In this document: piece after piece, positions 17,149 to 25,296 of the stretch | Numbering within the stretch: position 1 is the first letter of the stretch | Layout of the letters: every line of letters starts with the position of its first letter | Assembly: GCF_024494465.1 (NCBI RefSeq) | Contig: NZ_JAETXM010000008.1 | Span: 62,001 to 126,000, forward strand | DNA length: 64,000 nt | Reading direction: 5' to 3' | DNA from: Bacillus sp. V3B | GTDB lineage: Bacteria > Bacillota > Bacilli > Bacillales > Cytobacillaceae | Notes under the pieces: model-generated | The model's database searches: none | Seen by the model: only the letters and a program-made list of their open reading frames with translations | What the model was told of the DNA's origin: nothing | Made by a program: the position numbers and the translations under genes

Positions 17149-17718
17149 TTAGTCTCTTAAAAGAGATCTCTCAAATTCTTCTGCTAGTGAAACATTCTCT
17201 TTAAATACACCTTTTTTTATCGTTGTTACTGTCGAACTACCAGGCTTTTTTACACCTCTTGCACACATACAAAGATGTTGACCTTCTATACTTACGATTA
17301 CACCTTCTGGTTGAAGCACATTCATTACAGTATCAGCAATTTGCTGAGTCATACGTTCTTGCACTTGGGGTCTTTTTGATACAAGTTCTACTAGACGAGC
17401 AAATTTACTTAATCCTACTACCCTACCATTTGGAATATAGCCAATATGTGCTTTCCCAAAGAATGGAATAAGATGATGCTCACAAAATGTGTAGTAACTA
17501 ATCTCCTTAACAACAACGATTCCATCATAATTTTCTTCAAAAGTGGTTGTAAGTGCTGTTTCGGGATTCACACCTACTCCTGAAAAAACTTCTCCATACA
17601 TTTTTGCAACACGTTTTGGTGTATCCAATAATCCTTCTCTCTTAGTATCTTCACCTATTAAATCTAAGATAGCTCGGATATGTTCTTCTAATAATGCTTT
17701 TTTTAGCTCAATAGCCAT
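17149..17718 (-). CDS. folE: GTP cyclohydrolase I
   Basis: 189 residues, normal length for FolE/MtrA. Zinc and active-site motifs are intact: FCEHHLIPFFGKAHIGY, SKFARLV, QERMTQQIA and HLCMCARGV. It converts GTP to 7,8-dihydroneopterin triphosphate, the first step of both folate and biopterin synthesis. RBS GGAGG, nine nt from the ATG. It is first in the operon, only 30 nt after the terminator of a c-di-GMP riboswitch, so this copy is probably dedicated to the pterin made here rather than to bulk folate; whether the genome has a second copy cannot be seen. Confidence 0.97.
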   Translation of the reverse strand: MAIELKKALLEEHIRAILDLIGEDTKREGLLDTPKRVAKMYGEVFSGVGVNPETALTTTFEENYDGIVVVKEISYYTFCEHHLIPFFGKAHIGYIPNGRVVGLSKFARLVELVSKRPQVQERMTQQIADTVMNVLQPEGVIVSIEGQHLCMCARGVKKPGSSTVTTIKKGVFKENVSLAEEFERSLLRD

Positions 17719-17747
17719 GACAAGTCCTCCAAAGTGTTTAATGTATT

Positions 17748-17777
17748 AAAAAATGCCCACCGAAAAGATCGGTGGAC
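17748..17777 (-). terminator. Riboswitch terminator upstream of folE
   Basis: Minus-strand stem GTCCACCGA/TCGGTGGGC followed by ATTTTTT. Its 3' arm and loop (complement of 17759-17767) are perfectly complementary over 9 nt to the 3' end of the c-di-GMP aptamer (complement of 17828-17836), so terminator and an alternative antiterminator pairing exclude each other. Confidence 0.85.
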
Positions 17778-17821
17778 ACTAGTATAATTCTTACACAACG
17801 TGTAAAAATACTTACTCTGTT

Positions 17822-17914
17822 CCAATCCTTTTCGGTAACCCGGCGACCGTAGAGAACTTTTCCTTAGGCCCGTAGCTTTGCGTCCCCAACTTTCGATGGG
17901 TTTGCCTTTATCGA
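17822..17914 (-). ncRNA. c-di-GMP-I (GEMM-I) riboswitch controlling the pterin/partner-switching operon
   Basis: Minus strand: AAAGGCAAACCC, CGAAAG tetraloop, GGGGACGCAAAGC, GGGCCTAAGG turn, variable arm, CCGGGTTACCG. These are the conserved positions of GEMM-I, matching the element at 5.2 kb. A terminator lies 45 nt downstream, just before folE. Confidence 0.94.
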
Positions 17915-18404
17915 AGCATTTATTCTTTTATCGTCAAAAACCACTGTAATTTATAATGGTAAATTATCCCTAAACTATTAAAACTATATTTTCGGTAAAT
18001 GCTGTAAATAAAATTAGGAATAAAAAACTATTTTAGTATGAGTATGTTATTATCAGAATTTTATTCTACCTATGTTCCTAGATATAAGATATCACCAACG
18101 ATTCCTATCTTATATCTTGTTTGTCCGTAGTATTTTACCAAATATATAGGAATCTACTCCTATTGTTATTTTATAAAAACATTATGTGGTCGCTATTGGT
18201 ATTGTGTTGAAAATGGGGATTTTGCTTAGATAATTTGAGTCACTCTTATAAATACTTCATCATCTCAACAATAAACATTTTTGAGATGAAATTCGTCCTC
18301 TTCTTTTTATTAACTGTAACTTTCTTTTTTATTTGACTTAAGTTTTCATATTTAAATGATAGAAAGAACTTAGGTGCTTCCTATAAGCTTGTTAGCCGTT
18401 CAAA
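17915..18404. other. Intergenic region with the folE operon promoter
   Basis: The promoter for the riboswitch leader must lie here. A minus-strand GATAAT-like box is visible near 17963-17970 but without a convincing -35. An imperfect hairpin TCATCTCAA/TTGAGATGA lies near 18269-18294. I see no ORF with a ribosome binding site. Confidence 0.4.
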
Positions 18405-18587
18405 TTAATTAGCTGTTTTACATTTAGAACAAGTAATAGCATTTACTGGTTTAAACTTAATCTTCTTAAAATCACTTTGAATAAAAGTTGGAAAAACATT
18501 ATAGGCAAAACCACATTCACAAGTACCCCGATCCTTTACCATGTGTATTAAATTAGACCTCTTATCATAAACTGTTGGATAAAACAT
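18405..18587 (-). CDS. Small Cys-rich hypothetical protein
   Basis: 60 residues. Contains CECG near the middle and CSKC at the C-terminus, a spacing that could bind one zinc ion as a zinc ribbon. AAAAGG precedes the ATG. I do not recognise a family. It is transcribed alone, toward the folE operon. Moderate confidence that it is a real gene. Confidence 0.5.
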   Translation of the reverse strand: MFYPTVYDKRSNLIHMVKDRGTCECGFAYNVFPTFIQSDFKKIKFKPVNAITCSKCKTAN

Positions 18588-19152
18588 ACCTTTTCCCTTC
18601 CCTTCTCTATTTTCAAAATAAAATTAAAATCTTGATCGATTATGGTTTCTATTATGCTTTAAGTAAACTACTTAAAACTTGTCATTCTTTAATATTTCCA
18701 TTATCTTTCCTTATCCCTATTATTCTGGAATATAAATGGTAATGGTATCACCTAGTATTCTCAAACTTAAAAGAAACACAGATTAGGAATACAGTCCTAT
18801 TACACTTCCCAAATAAGTCTTGATAATCTTACTTAATGTTTTACATATACATACAAAACACCTAAACCTAAAATCTTATATTTTGGTTAGATAAGATAAA
18901 TTCTCTTCTGTAAATCAATATTAATTGCCACTTTGGAACTGTTGAAATAGCTAAAATATTACCGTTACCTAAAAATAATAAAATGAAAGCAACTCCACTT
19001 AATTGCCATTGATTGAATCTCGTCAAAAAATAATTGAAAAAACCGAGGTTACAAAGTATATTTGAAAGTGTTATTCATGAAACAACATCATCATGGAAAT
19101 CACAAAAGATTTAATTTAAAAAGTTAGCTTAAAAAAGGTGGATTTGAGGATT
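18588..19152. other. AT-rich intergenic region
   Basis: A divergent region between the small Cys-rich gene and the exporter-like gene. I find no ORF with a ribosome binding site, no riboswitch and no strong hairpin. Confidence 0.4.
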
Positions 19153-20175
19153 GTGAAGGTAGGCCCGCGCGTTATTAAAACAGGAATTGCTGTAACCTTA
19201 GCTTTATATATTTGTTCTTTACTCAATCTAGAATCAGCCGTCTTTGCTGGAATGGCTGCCATATTTACCCTCCAACCATCCATTTACCGAACATGGAAAC
19301 AGGTTTGGGACCAAGTACAAACGAATACGTTAGGCGCTATTATTGCTCTAATTGGTCTATATTTCCTTGGCAATGATCCGTTCTCTATCGGGCTTGTTAT
19401 GATCATCGTTATTGCACTCAGTTTAAAAGTAAAGATGGCTGATACCCTTTCTCTTACATTAGTGACCGTCCTCGCCATCATGAGTGCGCCTGGAGATGAA
19501 GATTTCCTCTATGCGTTACATCGGTTTGGAGTTACTTTTATCGGAATGACATCAGCCTTGCTCGTGAATATTTTCATTGCTCCACCCAACTATAAGAAAA
19601 TGTATCTAGACAAAGTACATACCGTTTTTCAAAATATGTCCATCCTTATGCGGACCGCTGTCTCTAATGAAATGACCGAAAAATCATTTCAGGATCAAAT
19701 GAAACAATTAGAGAAAGATATTCTAAAACTAGAAGAACAATTTAGGCTATTTGATGAAGAACGTGAAAAAATGGCAAAAATAAATAACATGGATTTACGC
19801 GAGATCGTCGTGTTTAAGCAAATGTTTAAATCTCTTCAGCAAGGATTTATTGTACTAGAAGACATCAACGCCTTTTATTTTCAAAGTAAACCAACCATGG
19901 AAGAAAATCAGTTATTTGATCAACATTTAGAACTTTTAATTAAGTATCACGAGCTTTTTCTATTAAAGTATGATAGAAAAATTAAAATGGATGAATCCCA
20001 ACTTGAAGAGGATCGAATGCAGCAAACAAGCGCCTTTTTAGAAAAAGTGATTCAGTCTTATCAACAAGATCATAAAATCCAACTTACGATCATTGGTTCA
20101 TCGATTTACAATTATGCCTACCAAATTGATCGTTTAGATCGACTCGTCGAACAATATATCAAGAAATCACAATAG
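19153..20175 (+). CDS. Aromatic acid exporter family (FUSC/ArAE-like) membrane protein
   Basis: 340 residues. The N-terminal 150 residues hold about five to six TM helices; the start MKVGPRVIKTGIAVTLALY is typical of the YgaE/YqjA-type ArAE family of Bacillus. The C-terminal 180 residues are a cytoplasmic helical domain. I chose the GTG at 19153 because AAGGTGG lies 11 nt upstream and the N-terminus then matches the family; a GTG at 19138 would lie on the ribosome binding site itself. Substrate unknown. Monocistronic. Confidence 0.82.
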   Translation: MKVGPRVIKTGIAVTLALYICSLLNLESAVFAGMAAIFTLQPSIYRTWKQVWDQVQTNTLGAIIALIGLYFLGNDPFSIGLVMIIVIALSLKVKMADTLSLTLVTVLAIMSAPGDEDFLYALHRFGVTFIGMTSALLVNIFIAPPNYKKMYLDKVHTVFQNMSILMRTAVSNEMTEKSFQDQMKQLEKDILKLEEQFRLFDEEREKMAKINNMDLREIVVFKQMFKSLQQGFIVLEDINAFYFQSKPTMEENQLFDQHLELLIKYHELFLLKYDRKIKMDESQLEEDRMQQTSAFLEKVIQSYQQDHKIQLTIIGSSIYNYAYQIDRLDRLVEQYIKKSQ

Positions 20176-20273
20176 TAAACACAAAGGATCGGCTCGAGCC
20201 ACTGAAAAAATCGATTTTTTAGCGGTATCACGTATTTTAATTGTCTTGAACTGTCTCTTTGTTCTTTTCCAAT

Positions 20274-20313
20274 AAGAAATGAAGCAAGAGCCCCATCCCC
20301 TGCTTCATTTCTT
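20274..20313 (+). terminator. Hairpin after exporter gene
   Basis: AAGAAATGAAGCA/TGCTTCATTTCTT stem with a 14-nt loop, followed by AATTCT. About 100 nt after the stop codon of the + strand gene. Confidence 0.55.
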
Positions 20314-20330
20314 AATTCTGTACTTTCACG

Positions 20331-20366
20331 AAAAAAATAGCGAACAGTCTGTCACTGTTCGCTATT
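20331..20366 (-). terminator. Terminator downstream of the MaoC remnant/fabI-like unit
   Basis: AATAGCGAACAGT/ACTGTTCGCTATT stem; on the minus strand it is followed by a run of seven T. Ends the minus-strand unit that starts with the FabI-like gene. Confidence 0.75.
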
Positions 20367-20383
20367 GAAACGTTTTCTTCATC

Positions 20384-20826
20384 CTAATTCCCCTTTGTAT
20401 CCTTTAAATATTTCTTCATGACCAATGCTTCCCCATCTACAACCATTTCTTTCCGTTGATTCCATACCTGTGTTTTTAATTTGGCTATGTTAAATAACTG
20501 TGTTGATGCTCCAATGGCTTTTGGTATACGTGTCTATTAAATGATTCATGCTGAATCAAACACATGGCCGCATACACCAAAGGCCATTTATCAACAATCA
20601 TCCTTAACACAGCCTTTAATTTAATAAATTTCTTTTCATCCTGTTTTTCGATCACTTCTACAACTACTTTCACCGTATCTGCAAACTCTTCATTAATATA
20701 CATCGGGTTAAAATCATCTGTAATTCCTGCAAATTGATAAATATCAAATTCAGAAACCGTTTTAGAAAAAACTTCCATATCCCCATTTTTAATCTCTTCA
20801 TATGTCAACTCATTTTGCATACACAC
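20384..20826 (-). pseudogene. Decayed MaoC-family (R)-specific enoyl-CoA hydratase
   Basis: The open frame 20485-20826 (113 residues) starts like a MaoC hydratase: FDIYQFAGITDDFNPMYINEEFA. It then jumps straight to DTVKVVVEVIEKQDEKK, which in intact proteins lies about 50 residues later, so the middle with the catalytic His is missing. After KLKAVL the frame becomes unrelated, while another frame further downstream still encodes KLKTQVWNQRKEMVVDGEAL, the usual family C-terminus, up to a stop at 20384. An internal deletion plus a second rearrangement explain this. It follows the FabI-like gene by 7 nt. Confidence 0.75.
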
Positions 20827-20833
20827 ATCCTCC

Positions 20834-21628
20834 TTACCCGTTATTAAGCGTATCCCCTTTCACACTATAGCCGGAATCCACATAAATAGTTTGACCTGTG
20901 ATCCCTGTACTCAAGTCACTTAATAGAAAAAGAGATGAGTTAGCGATTTCTTCTAGCGTTGCGTTCCGCTTTAACGGAGAATGTTGACTCGTATACTCAA
21001 GTAACTGATCAAAATCATCGATTCCGCTCGCTGCTCGTGTTTTCACCGTTCCTGGTGATAATGCATTCACTCGAATGCCGTATTCCCCTAAATCCGCCGC
21101 TAAATAACGTACACTGCTTTCAAGCGCCGCTTTTGCCACTCCCATGACATTGTAGTTTTTGACGACTTTTTCCGAACCATAATACGATAACGTAATAATA
21201 GATGCATTACGCCCTTCCATCATATTCGAGGTTCTTTTCACAATATCGGTAAGCGAATAGACACTAATCACCATCGAGTTGACAAAACCTTCTAAAGAAA
21301 CATCCATATACCTTCCTGACAGTTCCCCTTTTTTGGGACCTCCTGCAACAGCATGTACTATAAAATCAAGCTCGCCATTGTAATGTTTATCGAGCTTATC
21401 AATCAGGGTTGATACATCTTCTGGATTCGTTAAATCGACCCTTTCATAAAATAGACTATTGATCGATTGAAACAATGGAATGACATATGTACCTGTCTTT
21501 TCAGTATGATACGTAAAAGCAAGCTCAGCCCCCTGATCGGCTAAGCGCTTTGCAATCGCCCAAGCTATACTATGCTCATTTGCTATCCCAAGAACTAACC
21601 CTTTTTTTCCCTTCATTAACTTCTCCAT
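20834..21628 (-). CDS. Enoyl-[acyl-carrier-protein] reductase-like SDR (FabI family)
   Basis: 264 residues from the ATG at 21628 with GGGGGA upstream; a longer frame to 21712 lacks a ribosome site. Motifs GIANEHSIAWAIA (NADH-binding), VHAVAGGP, SYYGSEKVV and the YNVMGVAKAALE active site (Tyr-x3-Met-x3-Lys) are those of FabI. In the sequence it is divergent, for example in the region following the second strand, and it is paired with a MaoC hydratase remnant, so it may serve a side pathway (for example branched or hydroxyacyl chains) rather than essential fatty-acid synthesis. Confidence 0.85.
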   Translation of the reverse strand: MEKLMKGKKGLVLGIANEHSIAWAIAKRLADQGAELAFTYHTEKTGTYVIPLFQSINSLFYERVDLTNPEDVSTLIDKLDKHYNGELDFIVHAVAGGPKKGELSGRYMDVSLEGFVNSMVISVYSLTDIVKRTSNMMEGRNASIITLSYYGSEKVVKNYNVMGVAKAALESSVRYLAADLGEYGIRVNALSPGTVKTRAASGIDDFDQLLEYTSQHSPLKRNATLEEIANSSLFLLSDLSTGITGQTIYVDSGYSVKGDTLNNG

Positions 21629-22129
21629 CGTATCCCCCTTTTCTTCATTAAGAATGGCTATTTTCGCATAGATTGTTGTTTCCGAGTGAATGTCTAAACC
21701 CGTATGAATCAAGATGTCGGGACATCTTTTCGTAATAATTCTTATGTGTTCAATAGCAAAATGAGTATGTAGTTTCTATTTATAGTATAAGAAGCAACAA
21801 AGTTTACGAAAAGAGCCTTAAGAATATATTTATTTATAATAATCTCATAAGTACAAAAACTCAAAAAGCCAATTATGTACCTAGATGATCATTCACGCTC
21901 ATCAAATATTACCAATAAGAAACCGTATCAGAATAGTATGCCCAAAAGACAATACATTTGTTTCCTAAATACTCTCTTACGTCTTAACCATTTCTATTTT
22001 ACAAGAAAACATCCCTTTTAGTACTTCTTTCTATCTTTTAATGGAAAATTTAATAAAATTTTCCAAAGATTCAGACCATCTATATAAATAATATTTTGTG
22101 AATAGTCTAAAAATCAATTTAAATTTCTA
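21629..22129. other. Divergent intergenic region
   Basis: Lies between the FabI-like gene (minus) and the FbpB-like gene (plus). It should hold the fabI-like promoter. AT-rich; no structured RNA or ORF recognised. Confidence 0.4.
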
Positions 22130-22159
22130 TTGGAACATTTCTGAAAATTTAGATACAAT
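22130..22159 (+). promoter_or_regulatory. SigA-type promoter of the FbpB-like gene
   Basis: TTGGAA (22130-22135) and TACAAT (22154-22159) with an 18-nt spacer, 55 nt before the start codon. No Fur box is visible around it. Confidence 0.55.
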
Positions 22160-22213
22160 GTACTTATAGACAATGTTCGACAAAATTCATTAATAAGAGA
22201 GGATGTAAGAGAT

Positions 22214-22351
22214 ATGAGAAAACAAAAGTTAAATATGCAAACTTTAATTAATGCGAATCGAAAGGAAATCCTTTCAAGTAAAGCAGAAATGGAGCGTATT
22301 GAAAAACAACTTGACGAGAAATTTAATAAACAACTACAAAAAAGTAGTTAA
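22214..22351 (+). CDS. FbpB-family small basic protein
   Basis: 45 residues: starts MRKQKLNMQTLINANRKEI and ends in a charged helix with IEKQLDEKFNKQL. Length, MRK start and the NxxEILSxxxxMExIExxLDEK pattern fit the FbpB small basic protein family; FbpB in B. subtilis works with the FsrA RNA in iron sparing. RBS GAGAGG 11 nt upstream. The assignment is by pattern only. Confidence 0.65.
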   Translation: MRKQKLNMQTLINANRKEILSSKAEMERIEKQLDEKFNKQLQKSS

Positions 22352-22370
22352 AAAGAGAAAAATGATACAA

Positions 22371-22411
22371 AAAAAAACGGCAACTGAATATATAACTTTC
22401 AGTTGCTGTTT
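22371..22411. terminator. Bidirectional terminator
   Basis: CGGCAACTGAA/TTCAGTTGCTG stem between the convergent FbpB-like and PBP genes. A run of nine A before it gives a strong T tract on the minus strand; GTTT follows on the plus strand. Confidence 0.75.
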
Positions 22412-22469
22412 AACTAACTATCGCTTAGTGGCCCAGTGTTTCCTCGATTTTAAGAACTATCCTCATCTT

Positions 22470-24566
22470 TTAATCTTTCTCTTCTTTTTTCCTTTCTTTC
22501 TGCTTTTTCTTTTCTTCTTTTTCTTCCTTCTTCTTTGCCTGTTCTGCTTGTTTCCTAGCTTTTTCTTCCGCTTTCTTCTTTTCTTCTTTTTTCTTGGCTT
22601 CTTCTTTTCTTATCTTTTCCTCTTCCTCTTTTCTCTTCTGCATCCCTTGTTTGTATTTCTTTTCAATCGGAGCGATGTTAAAGGATTGGTTCGAAAGCTC
22701 TGATGCAGACTTTAATAGGACTTCTTTAAAAATAACGGGTACTGTTCCACTGCTAGAGGATGGAAGATAGTGATCTTGGTCGGTTTGATCATACCCTAAC
22801 CATACCGCTCCAACTAATTCGGGGGTATATCCGACAAACCAATGATCCTTTGCGCCTCCTCCGTTTTCAAACGGAAGCTGTGTTGTACCGGTTTTACCTG
22901 CAACCTCTAACCCATTTACTCTAGCGTTTTTTCCCGTTCCTTCTTCGACAACCCCTTTAAGCATATAGGTGATTTTCTGAGCGACTTCTCGTTCTGTCAC
23001 TTTTGTACTTTTATTCTGCCATCCTCCAAGTAGTTCTCCATTAGCATCCTCGATTCTTTGAATCGCATGTGCTTCGACCATGACTCCATGATTGGCGAAG
23101 GTTGAATAGGCTTGTGCCATTTTTAATGGAGAAGTTCCTTTTGACATGCCCCCAAGAGCTACACCAAGTGTATGATCTTCTTCTTCTAACGGGATACCAA
23201 AACGCTCTACTGCCTTTATACCACCTTGAAGTCCTATTTTATTCAGTAGCCATACGGCTGGTACATTATAAGAATGTATCAAGGCCTCATACATCGTCAC
23301 TTTTCCGTGGAATTGCTTATCATAGTTATTAGGCTGGTATCCATCTAGATTAAGTGGTTGATCCTCTAATAGGTCAAATGGATCATACCCCTTTTCCAAA
23401 GCTGGCGTGTACACGGCTAATGGTTTCATGGTCGATCCAGGCTGACGGACTAATTGCGTGGCATGATTGAAACCACGAAACGTATGGTTCCCTCTTCCAC
23501 CAACAAGCGCATTAATACCGCCACTTTCAGGATTAATAAAAATACCTCCGCTTTGAATCAACTGACTCCCTTGACTTTGAGGAAATAGATCGTCATTCTT
23601 ATATACTTCTTCCACACCATTCTGAATGGTGGGATTTAATTCCGTATAAATATGAAGTCCACCAGATAGTACTTCATTTTCTGTCAAACCATATTTTTGA
23701 ATCGCCTCATCCATAATATGATCAACATAATAAGGATATTTCCCTTTATACTCGTCCTCTTTCTTCTTACCTCCTAGTACAATACGCTCATTCTTAGCCT
23801 TTTCGATATCACTTTCATTAATGTATCCTTCATTCTTCATTAAAGTTAATACAAGGTTTCTTCTCTCCGTTGCCTTGTCTATATTCTTTATGGGTGAAAA
23901 AGCAGAAGGTGCTTTAATGATCCCAGCTAACATAGCAGACTCGCCTAAAGTTAACTCGCTCACGTCTTTTCCAAAATACGTCTGAGCCGCATTTTGAATC
24001 CCCCATGCTCCTTCACCAAAGTAAATCTGATTTAAATATCGTTCGAGAATATCATCTTTTGAGTAAGTTCGTTCAATTTTTTTCGTGAGAATCCATTCTT
24101 TTAACTTTCGTGTATACGTACGTTCATGTGTCAGAAAAACATTTTTAGCTAACTGCTGTGTAATGGTACTTCCACCTGCCACAACTTCTCCGCTCATTGT
24201 GTTTTGGATCAGTGCCCGTAAGATTCCTATATAATTGATTCCATTGTGTTTATAAAAGCGTTGATCCTCTGTTGAAATAACAGCATAAATGACCTCTTTT
24301 GGAATTTGATTAAAACGAACTCCTTCGATCTTGGAATTGGAAATCTTACTAGCAATCTCACCGTTTTGATCATAGATGATTGTTGGCTGTGGAACTGGTT
24401 TTTCTAATAGACTCACATCACTCTTCCAGATAAAGATATTCACAATAAGAAAACTAATGAGGAATAATAGAGTCCCTCCTCCTACTAGTTTAACGCCCAA
24501 ACGATTGGATCGTAACCTATTCCATAACCCCTTCTTACGTTGCTGCCTTCTTTCCATTCTTCCCAC
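22470..24566 (-). CDS. Class A penicillin-binding protein (glycosyltransferase-transpeptidase)
   Basis: 698 residues, the size of PbpF/PbpG. A cytoplasmic basic tail, one TM at about 28-50, a GT51 domain (STEDQRFYKHNG, GGSTITQQLAKN), then a transpeptidase domain with PGSTMKPL (active Ser), SYNV (SxN) and GKTGTT (KTG box). It polymerises and cross-links peptidoglycan outside the membrane. The last 60 residues are almost only Lys, Glu, Arg and Ala, an extreme low-complexity charged tail. Monocistronic; terminator at 22371-22411. Confidence 0.95.
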   Translation of the reverse strand: MGRMERRQQRKKGLWNRLRSNRLGVKLVGGGTLLFLISFLIVNIFIWKSDVSLLEKPVPQPTIIYDQNGEIASKISNSKIEGVRFNQIPKEVIYAVISTEDQRFYKHNGINYIGILRALIQNTMSGEVVAGGSTITQQLAKNVFLTHERTYTRKLKEWILTKKIERTYSKDDILERYLNQIYFGEGAWGIQNAAQTYFGKDVSELTLGESAMLAGIIKAPSAFSPIKNIDKATERRNLVLTLMKNEGYINESDIEKAKNERIVLGGKKKEDEYKGKYPYYVDHIMDEAIQKYGLTENEVLSGGLHIYTELNPTIQNGVEEVYKNDDLFPQSQGSQLIQSGGIFINPESGGINALVGGRGNHTFRGFNHATQLVRQPGSTMKPLAVYTPALEKGYDPFDLLEDQPLNLDGYQPNNYDKQFHGKVTMYEALIHSYNVPAVWLLNKIGLQGGIKAVERFGIPLEEEDHTLGVALGGMSKGTSPLKMAQAYSTFANHGVMVEAHAIQRIEDANGELLGGWQNKSTKVTEREVAQKITYMLKGVVEEGTGKNARVNGLEVAGKTGTTQLPFENGGGAKDHWFVGYTPELVGAVWLGYDQTDQDHYLPSSSSGTVPVIFKEVLLKSASELSNQSFNIAPIEKKYKQGMQKRKEEEEKIRKEEAKKKEEKKKAEEKARKQAEQAKKKEEKEEKKKQKERKKEEKD

Positions 24567-24814
24567 GTAATCCCAACCTTCATGCCTTTTATGTCATAAC
24601 ATCCTGTTGCGCAAAAAACGAATATTCATTATTTGATTTAAGAGATTCAATATTCTAGTTCTAGTAAGGTAATAAGAGTTTTCAAATCGTAATACTTCAC
24701 GTAAAAAAGAATGACTCTAATACAACGAATCTTTCATAACGCTTAAGAGGGTATTTGTCTGAGCCATCCGTTTAAGAAGTCTTGACTCACTTACTCGAAT
24801 CATTAAAGAACCTT

Positions 24815-25075
24815 TTACGGTATTTGTAACATTTTATTTTCTATCACATAGGGTTTCTGATGTTCATCCAAAATGCGAATATAACGTATTTTGGATGTGC
24901 TAATGATATGATGGTGATTTTCATTTTTTATCATAAAATACCTACAGCGATCCACTTTTTTTAATACTTCTTCTAAAATATCTTCTTTGTTCATACTAGA
25001 CTTTTTTCTAATTTTCCCCCACTTAACATCCGATTCGAGAGTATAGCATACACTGAATTCTTTCAACAAATCCAT
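24815..25075 (-). CDS. Hypothetical protein
   Basis: 86 residues from the ATG at 25075, chosen because AAGGAGAAG lies directly upstream; a start at 25102 has no such site. Mixed alpha/beta composition, no TM, no motif recognised (CYTLESDVKWGKIRKK, CRYFMIKNENHHHII). Alone between the PBP gene and the ywnA-like gene. Confidence 0.55.
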   Translation of the reverse strand: MDLLKEFSVCYTLESDVKWGKIRKKSSMNKEDILEEVLKKVDRCRYFMIKNENHHHIISTSKIRYIRILDEHQKPYVIENKMLQIP

Positions 25076-25178
25076 CTTCTCCTTACCATTAATTCCAAAC
25101 AAAAATACTTATTTCTTACTTACCTACTCTAATAATATTCGCAAGGACCACCGGGTTTAAGAGGGTAGAAGCATAAAA

Positions 25179-25205
25179 ATGGTCAGGTTCCTGGCACCTG
25201 ACCAT
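25179..25205. repeat. Short palindromic repeat, variant copy
   Basis: ATGGTCAGGT/ACCTGACCAT hairpin around the loop tcctggc; its right half has the CTGGCACCT core of the window-wide palindrome family. Confidence 0.55.
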
Positions 25206-25246
25206 GAATCACTGGCTGAACGATCTTTTTAATATAATAATATTAT

Positions 25247-25283
25247 TTGACATACAATATTAATTGTAACTATAATAGTTACA
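25247..25283 (+). promoter_or_regulatory. Promoter and autoregulatory operator of the ywnA-like gene
   Basis: Consensus SigA promoter TTGACA (25247-25252) and TATAAT (25271-25276), 18-nt spacer. The -10 lies inside the palindrome TGTAACTATAATAGTTACA (25265-25283). The same 19-nt palindrome with one change recurs at 25727-25745 before the next gene, as expected for repression by the encoded Rrf2 protein. Confidence 0.85.
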
Positions 25284-25296
25284 TGGTGGTGATCTT

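Noticed and set aside
16316-17914. Queuosine pathway (QueD/FolE) with a preQ1 riboswitch
   Set aside because: The leader has GEMM-I and not preQ1 features, there is no queC/queE, and the second PTPS domain is of the biopterin type.
22251-22703. Long + strand frame rich in Phe and Leu
   Set aside because: It is the antisense of the Lys/Glu-rich tail of the PBP gene and overlaps the real FbpB-like gene in another frame.
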